Source: Bradyrhizobium diazoefficiens
GTDB taxonomy: Bacteria > Pseudomonadota > Alphaproteobacteria > Rhizobiales > Xanthobacteraceae
Direction: 5' to 3'
Assembly: GCF_016616425.1 (NCBI RefSeq)
Contig: NZ_CP067101.1
Coordinates: 5,766,001 to 5,830,000 of the forward strand
DNA: 64,000 nucleotides
Position 1 is the first letter of the stretch, and every line of letters starts with the position of its first letter. Below the pieces are notes generated by a model. The model was not told the origin of the DNA. It saw only the letters and a list, made by a program, of their open reading frames with translations, and did no database searches. Shown piece after piece: positions 53,697 through 61,528 of the stretch. The translations under genes were made by a program, and so were the position numbers.

Positions 53697-54226
53697 GCCC
53701 GCACCTCATCGATGCGCTCTGCACCAAGCCGCTCGAACCGGCTGCGAACCGCGGTTGCATCGAACAGCGGATCGGCAGCTTCCAAACAGAGGACGAACCG
53801 GTCACGGGACGCGCGCTCGAAAGCCTTCGCCTCGAAGATCGGGTGATAGAGCCTCGGCAGCCCAGACGCGGCAAGCATGCCGACGAATCCGGCAGCGATC
53901 GTCACCAGCAGCATGAACTCGAACGTTCCAACCATGAATGCGGGCCAGCTGTTGTAGGGCCGGCCGCCGACATTGATGGGATAGTTCAGAGCCTCACCCC
54001 AGTACTGGATCCAATAGCCCCACGCCGCGCCTAGTACCGCGGCTGCGAACATCAGAAGCGGCAGGAGCGGCTTTGGGCCCGGATGAATGATCCGATCCAG
54101 CCCTTCGACCGGATAAGGCGTATAGGCTTCGAACGCGCGAAAGCCCGACTGTCGCAGATCTTCCGCGGCGGTCCTTACCGCGTCCGGTGATGCGAACTCC
54201 GCCGCGACGCCGAACAGCTTCGTCAT
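53693..54226 (-). CDS. actD: Alternative Complex III subunit ActD (DUF3341)
   Basis: A 177-residue protein with two helices (LLPLLMFAAAVLGAAWGYWI and TFEFMLLVTIAAGFVGMLAA). The N-terminal GVAAEFASPDAVRTAAEDLRQ...AYTPYPVEGLD and NVGGRPYNSWPAF are the DUF3341 signature. I choose the ATG at 54226, overlapping the actC stop; the longer frame to 54376 runs antisense of nothing useful. It is a structural membrane subunit. Confidence 0.9.
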   Translation of the reverse strand: MTKLFGVAAEFASPDAVRTAAEDLRQSGFRAFEAYTPYPVEGLDRIIHPGPKPLLPLLMFAAAVLGAAWGYWIQYWGEALNYPINVGGRPYNSWPAFMVGTFEFMLLVTIAAGFVGMLAASGLPRLYHPIFEAKAFERASRDRFVLCLEAADPLFDATAVRSRFERLGAERIDEVRA

Positions 54227-55590
54227 TTCGACTTCTCTTCCTCGATGATCTCGCGGACCTCGGCGAGCGAAATGATCGGCGCAAATCTCAAGAACAGAAA
54301 GAACAGGGTGAGAAACAGTCCGATGGTTCCGGCGAGAGTCGCCCAATCCCAAAGCGTCGGAAAATAGTATCCCCAATAGGACGGCATGTAGTTGTGCTCA
54401 AGGCTCGCGGTCGTGAAGACAACACGCTCCTGCCACATCCCGATGATGACGCCGCCGGAGATGAGGAGCAGCAGCAGTTGATTGCGGCGAACAGCCGGAA
54501 ACCACAATAGTTGTGGCACGACGACCGTGAGGATCTTCTCCGACCAAAACAAGGGCGCGGTGAAGCCGAATGCGCGGTGAAAGAACTCAGTCCGTTCGGC
54601 GACATCGCTGGTATAGAGCGGACCGAATGCTTCCCAGACATAGGCGTAGGCAAGCATCAGGCTGCCGACGAGCATGACTTTCGCCATGGCATTGAAGTGA
54701 TATTCCGTCAACAGGTCTTGAAGGCTGTAGCCCCAGCGCACAAGAATCGTGAGCATCACGATGAGGGCCGTGCCCGAAATGACCGCGCCGAAGAAGAAGT
54801 AAGGCGGAAACTGCGTGTCATGCCATCCCGGCGTCAGCCCGGCCGCGAAGTCGAGACCGACCACGCTGTGCACCGAGATGACCATCGGCGCCATGATCGC
54901 CGACATGATCGCGTAAACGATGCGCTGGTTCTGCCACTCCGCGACCGATCCGCGCCAACCTAGTGCCAGGATGCCGTAGAATATCTTCTTCGCCCTGGTC
55001 GACGCGAGATCGCGCACGGTGGCAAGATCTGGCAGGATGCCGGCGTAGTAGTACATGATCGACATCAGGATGTAGCAGAGCAGGCAAATGAAATCCCACC
55101 AGAGCGGGCTTCGCACCTGGGGCCAGACGCCCATCACGTTCGAATAGGGAAACAGCCAGTAGAACAAGCCGGGCCGCCCCAGATGCATGATGGGCATCAG
55201 CCCCGCGCAGGGCGCCGCCGACAGCAGCATGCTTTCGGCGATGCGGTTGGTGGCCGAGCGCCACGGCGATCGCGTGAGAAAGAACAGCGCGGAAACGATG
55301 GTCCCGCCGCTCGCCAGCGCAATCCACCAGACGTACTCGGCGATGGCAAGTCCCCAGGCGACCGGTATGTTGACTCCCCACACTCCGATGCCGACGATGA
55401 ACAGCACCGCCATCTGAACGACCAGCACCAATAACAGTGCAACTGAGATGCCGAATCCGATCCACCACCACAGCGGCGTGCGCGACATGAGCACGCGGCT
55501 GCTCACCTCCTCGCTCAAGGTCGTCAAGGTCACTTCGGGCCCGACAATGGGCGCGTCGGCCGGCAATTCACTCGTCAGCGTCATCGCCAT
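54223..55590 (-). CDS. actC: Alternative Complex III subunit ActC (NrfD family)
   Basis: A 455-residue membrane protein with about ten helices of the NrfD/PsrC family. It provides a quinol site facing the periplasm. GLAIAEYVWWIALASGGTIV, GRPGLFYWLFPYSNVMGVWP, VHSVVGLDFAAGLTPGWHDT and YFFFGAVISGTALIVMLTIL are conserved. The start overlaps the end of actB by 23 bases. It precedes actD with a four-base overlap. Confidence 0.93.
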   Translation of the reverse strand: MAMTLTSELPADAPIVGPEVTLTTLSEEVSSRVLMSRTPLWWWIGFGISVALLLVLVVQMAVLFIVGIGVWGVNIPVAWGLAIAEYVWWIALASGGTIVSALFFLTRSPWRSATNRIAESMLLSAAPCAGLMPIMHLGRPGLFYWLFPYSNVMGVWPQVRSPLWWDFICLLCYILMSIMYYYAGILPDLATVRDLASTRAKKIFYGILALGWRGSVAEWQNQRIVYAIMSAIMAPMVISVHSVVGLDFAAGLTPGWHDTQFPPYFFFGAVISGTALIVMLTILVRWGYSLQDLLTEYHFNAMAKVMLVGSLMLAYAYVWEAFGPLYTSDVAERTEFFHRAFGFTAPLFWSEKILTVVVPQLLWFPAVRRNQLLLLLISGGVIIGMWQERVVFTTASLEHNYMPSYWGYYFPTLWDWATLAGTIGLFLTLFFLFLRFAPIISLAEVREIIEEEKSK

Positions 55591-58540
55591 GGCTGGTTGT
55601 CTCGCCGTGTTGTGACGCGCTGGTCTTGATCGCCGGATTTGGATTGCGAATGAGCGCGCTATAGGTGGTTCGAGGACGCGTATTCAGGTCGTCGAGCAAC
55701 GCATAGTCGATCGGCCAAGCCTTCCGTCCGGCGACGGCACTGCCCTTGTCGTTGCGATCGCCGAAGATGATCGCCTGCGTCGGGCAGCTCTGCTGGCAAG
55801 CCGTTCGAACCTCACCGTCGGCGATTTTGCGATCCTCCTTCTCGGCATCGATCTGAACCGTTCGAATCCGCTGAATGCAATACGTGCATTTCTCCATCAC
55901 GCCGCGGCCGCGGACCGTCACCTCCGGGTTCCAGGACTCCGCGGCGCGCTCGTTCTCCTCGGCATATCCGTAGAAATTGAAACGTCGAACCTTGTAGGGG
56001 CAGTTGTTCGAGCAAAACCGCGTGCCGACGCAGCGGTTGTAGACCATCAGGTTGAGGCCTTCGTGATCATGCACGGTGGCGTGCACCGGGCATACCACTT
56101 CGCAGGGTGCTTGTTCGCAGTGCATGCAAGGCATCGGCTCGAAGGCCATCTCAGGCGCATCGGTCGAGCCGGAATAATAGCGGTCGACCCTCAGCCAGTG
56201 CATGACGCGGCCGGCGAGAACTTGATCCTTACCGACAATGGGCACGTTGTTTTCGGCCTGGCAGGCGATCGTACAGGCCTGGCAGCCGATGCAGGAATTG
56301 AGATCAACCGTCATCGCCCAGGCGCGATCGGGATAGTCGAAGGGCTGATAGAGCGACTCCGCTTTCTTCTGCTTCACGATCTTGCCGGGGTCGCTGTTGA
56401 ACTCGGCGAGATCGCCCTCCCGGATCAGATCTCGCCCGATCACCCGATCCTGGTTCTGCGTGGTGGCGAGCCTGTCAGTCTCCCCGGTCTTCACAAGTGC
56501 GCTGACGTCGGCAACCCAGGGACGGCCGGAGTGACGGATCGTGTAGGCATTGAAACCAGATTTGGCCCCAAGCCCGTCCGCCGTGCGGCCCCATCCGAGC
56601 GGCAAGGTAATGCAATCTGGCGCTTGCCCCGGCAGCACAAAGACCGGCGCTCTGAGCTTAGCCTTCTCGATCGAGATCTCGACGACATCGTGCGTATCAA
56701 CGCCGAGTCGCTTCGCCGTGCTCGGCGCCAGCAGCGCGGCATTGTCCCAGGTCAAGCGGGTGAAGGCGCGGGCCATTTCCAGGAGCCAGGGGTTATGCGC
56801 ATGGCGTCCATCCCAAAGTCCCTCATCCGGCCGGAACAGCGCCTGCAGGGGGGGCTGTGGCGAAGCGGTTGCAGGCGCTTCTTCAACGGCAGCATCCGGG
56901 GTCGGCTTGATTGACAGCGCAGGTTGCGCTGTGTCGGCGACGATTCCCCGCTGCAGCGCACCGTGCCAGAACTCTTCGAAATCGCCCCGGTTCTCCTGCT
57001 GAACACGCCGCCGCCAGTAGTCACGGAGCAGCGCGTAGGGATCGGCCGACGAATCCCCAAGAAGCACACCCAGGATTTCCTGGGGCGCGCGCCCTGCATA
57101 CATCGGACGCACCTGGGGTTGCATAATCGTGACCGTGCCGTCGAAGGCGCGTGCATCGCCCCAGGTCTCGAAGACGTGCGCGGCGGGAATGCGCCATTTG
57201 CAGGCGACCGCGGTCTCGTCCTCGTAGAGCGCAACCGACACGGAGAATGGCACATGGCGCAGCCGCCCGGCGAAATCGAGATCGGCAGGCGCGTCATAAA
57301 CCGGGTTCGCACCCATGATCAGGAGCGTGTCGACTTTTCCGGATGCCATATCGTCGGCGAGTTCGACCAAGGATTGCCGCTTCGAGCCGGGCATCGCCTC
57401 CACGGAGGCGATTGGCTTGACGGTGTTGCCGAACGCATCCAGCTTGGCGTTGATCGCATCGGCCAGCAGATGAACCTCGACCGGCTGCTCCCGGCCGGCA
57501 TGCACGAGAGCCTTTCCCTTGTGCTGATCCAAATCATCGGCTGCCGCTCTCAGCCAGTCTGAATGCCTGCTTTCTGCCTGCGACCATGTTTGCGGCCCGG
57601 CGCCGAGCAATCCCGCCAGATAGCGTAGCGCACCGGGGATCTCGTCCGGCCGTATCGCGAGGCGGTGGTCCGCCTTCGCTCCGAGAAGCGTCGGCGTGCT
57701 TTCGATTGCATAGACCCGGCTCATTGAGCCGCCGTTTTCGGCCGGCCGTCGCGCTGCAGCGAAGTGCCGGGCGTAAGCGAGCCATCCAGGCGTCGCCGAA
57801 ATCAGATCGCTCTCGATGCCAAGGATTCGATCCGCCTTGGCGACATCGAATGTCCTATCCACATTCTGATTGAAGCTGCGCGCGGCAGAGGCATGCTCGC
57901 TGTCGCGATGAAGGGGCTCCCATTGGTGCCAGCGCATGGCCGGAAACTGCTGCCGCAGCTTTGCCATCTGGGCTGCGAGCGAGGGCGACGTGACCGCCCC
58001 GGTTAGAATGCGCAGACCCTCACCGTTGCCGTCGCTCAAGGCGCCCCGTCGCGCGTGGAGCGTTCTGACGAAGTCTTCCCAGGGGGCGATCCTGCCGTCG
58101 CCAAAGATGGTCTGCGCTCGGCGTGGATCGTAGAGTTCCAGAATGCTCGCCTGCATGATGGCGCTCGCCGCGCCCAGAGACGCAGGATGATCCGGATTGC
58201 CTTCGACCTTGATCGGCCGCGCCATCTGATGGGCGAGCAGAACCCCGGTGGCATATCCATCCTGGATGGTCGCTCCGCTGTAATAGCGATTGCGGCCGGG
58301 AATGATGTTTTCGGGCTGCTCGACGTAAGGGAGCAGTTGCCGCTGGTTCGGCTCGGGACCGCATCCCGACAAACCGCCCAGCGCCATCGACGCTGCCATC
58401 AATTGCAGGAATCGGCGGCGGTCGAATGCATTGACGACGTCGCGAAAGCGCGGCGCTTCTTTTTCGACGAATGCCGCGAACTGCGGCGAGTCAGCCAATT
58501 CCTCGAGGCTGCGCCAATATGTGCGGGCCGGCTCCCTCAT
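55568..58540 (-). CDS. actB: Alternative Complex III subunit ActB (molybdopterin-like/Fe-S fusion)
   Basis: A 990-residue fusion of a molybdopterin-oxidoreductase-like domain (B1, which in known complexes has no Mo cofactor) with a ferredoxin-type domain (B2). The N-terminus has a twin-arginine motif RRRFLQLMA (41-49) and a possible lipobox Cys60. The B2 part binds Fe-S clusters through CIGCQACTIACQAENNVP, CMHCEQAPCEVVCP, CVGTRFCSNNCP and CTYCIQ...CQQSCP. I start at 58540 (MREPARTYWRSLEELADSPQ), overlapping actA. It is the large peripheral subunit exported by the Tat route. Confidence 0.94.
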   Translation of the reverse strand: MREPARTYWRSLEELADSPQFAAFVEKEAPRFRDVVNAFDRRRFLQLMAASMALGGLSGCGPEPNQRQLLPYVEQPENIIPGRNRYYSGATIQDGYATGVLLAHQMARPIKVEGNPDHPASLGAASAIMQASILELYDPRRAQTIFGDGRIAPWEDFVRTLHARRGALSDGNGEGLRILTGAVTSPSLAAQMAKLRQQFPAMRWHQWEPLHRDSEHASAARSFNQNVDRTFDVAKADRILGIESDLISATPGWLAYARHFAAARRPAENGGSMSRVYAIESTPTLLGAKADHRLAIRPDEIPGALRYLAGLLGAGPQTWSQAESRHSDWLRAAADDLDQHKGKALVHAGREQPVEVHLLADAINAKLDAFGNTVKPIASVEAMPGSKRQSLVELADDMASGKVDTLLIMGANPVYDAPADLDFAGRLRHVPFSVSVALYEDETAVACKWRIPAAHVFETWGDARAFDGTVTIMQPQVRPMYAGRAPQEILGVLLGDSSADPYALLRDYWRRRVQQENRGDFEEFWHGALQRGIVADTAQPALSIKPTPDAAVEEAPATASPQPPLQALFRPDEGLWDGRHAHNPWLLEMARAFTRLTWDNAALLAPSTAKRLGVDTHDVVEISIEKAKLRAPVFVLPGQAPDCITLPLGWGRTADGLGAKSGFNAYTIRHSGRPWVADVSALVKTGETDRLATTQNQDRVIGRDLIREGDLAEFNSDPGKIVKQKKAESLYQPFDYPDRAWAMTVDLNSCIGCQACTIACQAENNVPIVGKDQVLAGRVMHWLRVDRYYSGSTDAPEMAFEPMPCMHCEQAPCEVVCPVHATVHDHEGLNLMVYNRCVGTRFCSNNCPYKVRRFNFYGYAEENERAAESWNPEVTVRGRGVMEKCTYCIQRIRTVQIDAEKEDRKIADGEVRTACQQSCPTQAIIFGDRNDKGSAVAGRKAWPIDYALLDDLNTRPRTTYSALIRNPNPAIKTSASQHGETTSHGDDADE

Positions 58541-59187
58541 CTGTGACAGACCCCGCAATCCGACAGTGCTTCGGTTTTGATGTGATACTGAGCCAGCAGG
58601 GTCTCGGGCGTAGGCGTCGAATCTGTCCGCCGCCAATGCGGATTGAAGACCTGGTCCTTGGGACGAAGATGAGGGCCCGGATCCCTATGGCAGGAGAGAC
58701 ACCAGCTCATGTAGAGGTTGTGAGCTTTCCAGGTCATGGCCATGTCGCCGATCGGACCGTGGCACTCGGTGCAGCCGACGCCCTTGGCGATATGGATGCT
58801 GTGATCGAAAAAGACGTAGTCGGGCAGCGCATAAACGCGCGTCCATCGGATCGGGGTTTTTTCGGCCATGCTTTTCCGGTCTGGTGCCAGCATGGCGGCA
58901 TTGGTCCAGATCTGCGAGTGGCAGGTCATGCAAATTGCCGTCGACGGCATTCCCGCGTTTGCGGATTTCTCCACCGTGGCGTGGCAATAGCGGCAGTCGA
59001 GCCCAAGACCGCTGACGTGGTGCTTATGGCTAAACGGGACGGGCTGCTCGGGTGCGAACCGTTTCTGAGTGTTGTAGTCCATCAGCGGCACGACCCATAT
59101 TCCCGTCACCAAGAACACGCACAGGCAGACCGCGGTCACGAGGGCCGCGGTCATGAACAGATTCGCTCGAGGCCCGAACACTGCCAT
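58537..59187 (-). CDS. actA: Alternative Complex III subunit ActA (pentaheme cytochrome c)
   Basis: A 216-residue membrane-anchored cytochrome c. One N-terminal helix (FMTAALVTAVCLCVFLVTG) is followed by five CxxCH motifs at residues 65-69 (CRYCH), 86-90 (CMTCH), 139-143 (CTECH), 163-167 (CLSCH) and 211-215 (CGVCH), the last at the very C-terminus. This is the pentaheme form of ActA. The start at 59187 (MAVFGPRANL) follows a possible EcfG promoter at 59255-59282. It is the first gene of the actABCDEF-sco-ctaCDEF operon. Confidence 0.93.
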   Translation of the reverse strand: MAVFGPRANLFMTAALVTAVCLCVFLVTGIWVVPLMDYNTQKRFAPEQPVPFSHKHHVSGLGLDCRYCHATVEKSANAGMPSTAICMTCHSQIWTNAAMLAPDRKSMAEKTPIRWTRVYALPDYVFFDHSIHIAKGVGCTECHGPIGDMAMTWKAHNLYMSWCLSCHRDPGPHLRPKDQVFNPHWRRTDSTPTPETLLAQYHIKTEALSDCGVCHR

Positions 59188-59254
59188 CAGTACGCCTGTG
59201 CGACAGCCCCCAAGCACTCTTGGCGCTATGCCGAAATTCGGGTGCCCGGTGAGC

Positions 59255-59282
59255 GGAACTCGGCTGAACGATAGTTGGTTCC
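59255..59282. promoter_or_regulatory. Near-palindromic GGAAC/GTTCC site upstream of actA
   Basis: GGAAC at 59255-59259 and GTTCC at 59278-59282. On the minus strand this reads GGAAC-N17-AGTT, a tolerable EcfG promoter about 65 bases upstream of actA. The arrangement resembles the palindrome at 36036-36062 with one extra base. The 217 bases between actA and the lactate-dehydrogenase stop contain no gene. Confidence 0.4.
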
Positions 59283-59404
59283 AAAAAAGTTTCGACCACG
59301 CGCCCGAGATGAGGCACTTCGTACGATCGCGTACGGACTTGCAGAGCGCTTGGCACCTTCTAGCGGGCGCACCTTTGCCGTTTTGACCAAGCCAGCCGGG
59401 GCCG

Positions 59405-60787
59405 TCAGGCCGAGGAATGGAGCCTCGTTTGGCCGAGCTGGGCCAGCAGGTGCGGCCCAAGCTCCTCGACGTGATTCACGCCGACGAGACCCATTGCATC
59501 CAGGGCTTCCGTCCTCAGGATCTCCAGCGCGCGGGCCACTCCGGCGCGGCCGGCCGCTCCCAGCCCGTAGAGGGGAGCGCGGCCAACCCACACCGCGTCT
59601 GCGCCCAGAGCAAGGGCCTTGAGCATGTCCGTTCCCCGGCGGACGCCGCCCGCCAAATACAGCGCGATCCGATCGCCGACAATGTCGCGCGCCACGGGCA
59701 CGAGATCGAGTGGGGCGATCGTCCAATCGAGCTGCCGTCCGCCATGGCTGCTCAACACTAATCCATCAACACCGCTGTCAATCGCGCGTCGCACGTCCTC
59801 GGGATTCAGAATGCCCTTCAGCAGGAACGGCTTTTTCCAGCGTTGCCGTATTTTTGCGACCGTGTCCCAGCTGAGCGAGGTCGGCTGGTGCGCGCGGACC
59901 CAGCTTGAGATGCCAAAAAAGCTGCGCCGATCCTTCGGCACGAAATCGACGATGTTGGGGAAGCTCGGTATGCCGTGGGATAACAGGTTCTGCGCCATCC
60001 AGGCCGGATGGCACATCGCCTCCAGCGCGGCCGACGTGGACAGCCGCTTCTTCCCCACTTGATTGCGCCGCTGCCACTCGCGATCTCCAAAGATTTGCGT
60101 ATTCGTGGTGAGCACGAGGGCTTCGCAGCCTGCCAGATCCGCGCGGCGAAGCAGTTCCTGCCAGACCTCATCGCCGCCGAAGACATAAAGCTGCCACCAA
60201 TGACGCACGCCCGGCGCCGCCTTGGCCACCTGCTGCATGCTGTCGTTCGACATGGTGCTCTGGACAAACGGAACGCCAGCCTGCAGCGCGGCCGCCGCCA
60301 GCATACTGTCGCCATGGGCGCGAAAGATGCCGTTGAGGCCTGTGGGCGCGACCACAAGCGGCATCGCAGCGGAACGACCAAAAAGGCTGCTCTGAAGCGT
60401 CCGACGGGACACGTCGACCAAGGTTCGCGGCACGAATCGCCAGTCGGCATAAGCGCTTCGCTCCCGGAAGAGCGACGCTTCATCCTCCGCACCGCCTTCC
60501 AGATATTCGAGCGCAAACCGCGGCAAGCGGCGATGGCTCATGGCCCGCAAATCAGCGATGGCAATCGCACGCTGCAAATCGAACCCGGTATAATATCGGC
60601 GCGACGGAGTCCCATTGAGTTGCGCAAGCTGGGTGTGTCGATTGGGATCGTATGCGCCCGGATGCGACTTGCGCGTCACGGCCAAGCCGGCGGCGGCACC
60701 GGCCAGGCCGGCAAGTCCATACGCCAGAAGCGGCACCAAGCTTCGATTGGGAGCGGCGCGCATACCGAACCTGTTTCGTACTGACAT
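59405..60787 (-). CDS. FMN-dependent alpha-hydroxyacid (L-lactate) dehydrogenase, membrane-anchored
   Basis: A 460-residue FMN enzyme of the LldD/glycolate oxidase family. The start at 60787 (MSVRNRFGMRAAPNRSLVPL) has an AGG site; an N-terminal helix (VPLLAYGLAGLAGAAAGLAV) is an unusual membrane anchor. Then LPRFALEYLEGGAEDEASLF, VVAPTGLNGIFRAHGDSM, LVLSSHGGRQLDW (catalytic His-Gly-Gly-Arg) and LALGADAVWVGRAPLYGLG (FMN phosphate site). It would reduce quinone, feeding the nearby ACIII-oxidase. L-lactate, glycolate or mandelate are possible substrates. Confidence 0.88.
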   Translation of the reverse strand: MSVRNRFGMRAAPNRSLVPLLAYGLAGLAGAAAGLAVTRKSHPGAYDPNRHTQLAQLNGTPSRRYYTGFDLQRAIAIADLRAMSHRRLPRFALEYLEGGAEDEASLFRERSAYADWRFVPRTLVDVSRRTLQSSLFGRSAAMPLVVAPTGLNGIFRAHGDSMLAAAALQAGVPFVQSTMSNDSMQQVAKAAPGVRHWWQLYVFGGDEVWQELLRRADLAGCEALVLTTNTQIFGDREWQRRNQVGKKRLSTSAALEAMCHPAWMAQNLLSHGIPSFPNIVDFVPKDRRSFFGISSWVRAHQPTSLSWDTVAKIRQRWKKPFLLKGILNPEDVRRAIDSGVDGLVLSSHGGRQLDWTIAPLDLVPVARDIVGDRIALYLAGGVRRGTDMLKALALGADAVWVGRAPLYGLGAAGRAGVARALEILRTEALDAMGLVGVNHVEELGPHLLAQLGQTRLHSSA

Positions 60788-60860
60788 CGTAAACCTATAA
60801 CCCTTTGAATTGGCGTTTCGTCCGCCCACGAACTCGGGCGCGGCGCGAACCCGGCAGAGC

Positions 60861-60900
60861 GGATGCACCGTCGTCCCAGAGGATGTACCGTCGTCCCGGA
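60861..60900. repeat. Two tandem 20-base repeats in the dehydrogenase leader
   Basis: GGATGCACCGTCGTCCCAGA is followed directly by GGATGTACCGTCGTCCCGGA (18 of 20 identical). They lie about 75 bases upstream of the 60787 start, between it and the possible promoter at 60905-60930. A regulator site or slippage duplication are both possible. Confidence 0.7.
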
Positions 60901-60904
60901 GGAG

Positions 60905-60930
60905 AACATGTGGCGTCTTGATCTTGTTCC
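60905..60930 (-). promoter_or_regulatory. Weak EcfG-like promoter (GGAAC-N17-TGTT)
   Basis: Minus strand GGAAC at 60930-60926, 17 bases, TGTT at 60908-60905, upstream of the lactate-dehydrogenase-like gene. Spacer is one base longer than the best sites. Confidence 0.33.
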
Positions 60931-61032
60931 TTCCGCTGCATTGCGCCGCTCGGGGTCGCCGCAGCGCCACAAGGGAGCCGTCTCCGCGATTGCGCGAAGC
61001 AAAGGGCGGGGACCGGCGAAAAACTGTGTTCA

Positions 61033-61512
61033 CTATCTGTGCAGCGTGCTGATTTTTCCACTCCGTTCCAGACGTGCCTCTTTGATGTCGTCCAGACCGC
61101 TCAGCCCGGCCTGTCTGGCAGCCTCTTCAATATCTGGCTCGCTGATGCCGCTACGGAGCATGCGCTTGCGATCCAAATGACCGCCCTCGATGAGTGGGAC
61201 GGAGTCACCCTTTACGACACGGCCGAAGAACCGCCAGCGGGCGGCCAAGTGACTCAAGATCCAAAAGCACACCGCGAGGACAAACGTGGCGACAAGCGTC
61301 GGAAAAAAGCGAGCGCTTCCGGTGATCGTGCGGCTCAGGTTGGAGCCGATAACGATTGCGAGCACGATGTCGAGTGGCGTCTGCTTGCCGAACGCATGGC
61401 GACCGAACAAACGTATGATGCACAGTCCGAACAGAAAGACGAGCATGGCCCTGAGGCTCATCTGCCACCAGAGGATGTCTTGCGCACTGCTGCCAATCAG
61501 CTGATCGATCAT
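61033..61512 (-). CDS. DUF421 (YetF-like) membrane protein
   Basis: A 159-residue protein. The start at 61512 (MIDQLIGSSAQDILWWQMSL) is preferred over the antisense-extended 201-residue frame. Three helices are followed by the soluble DUF421 domain: IIRLFGRHAFGKQTPLDIVLAIVIGSNL, ARWRFFGRVVKGDSVPLIEGG, LRSGISEPDIEEAARQAGLSGLDDI. YetF-type proteins occur in stress loci; their molecular role is unsettled. It lies 16 bases after the FAD/Fe-S gene and is probably transcribed with it. Confidence 0.88.
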   Translation of the reverse strand: MIDQLIGSSAQDILWWQMSLRAMLVFLFGLCIIRLFGRHAFGKQTPLDIVLAIVIGSNLSRTITGSARFFPTLVATFVLAVCFWILSHLAARWRFFGRVVKGDSVPLIEGGHLDRKRMLRSGISEPDIEEAARQAGLSGLDDIKEARLERSGKISTLHR

Positions 61513-61528
61513 GGGGCTCTGCACCCCT

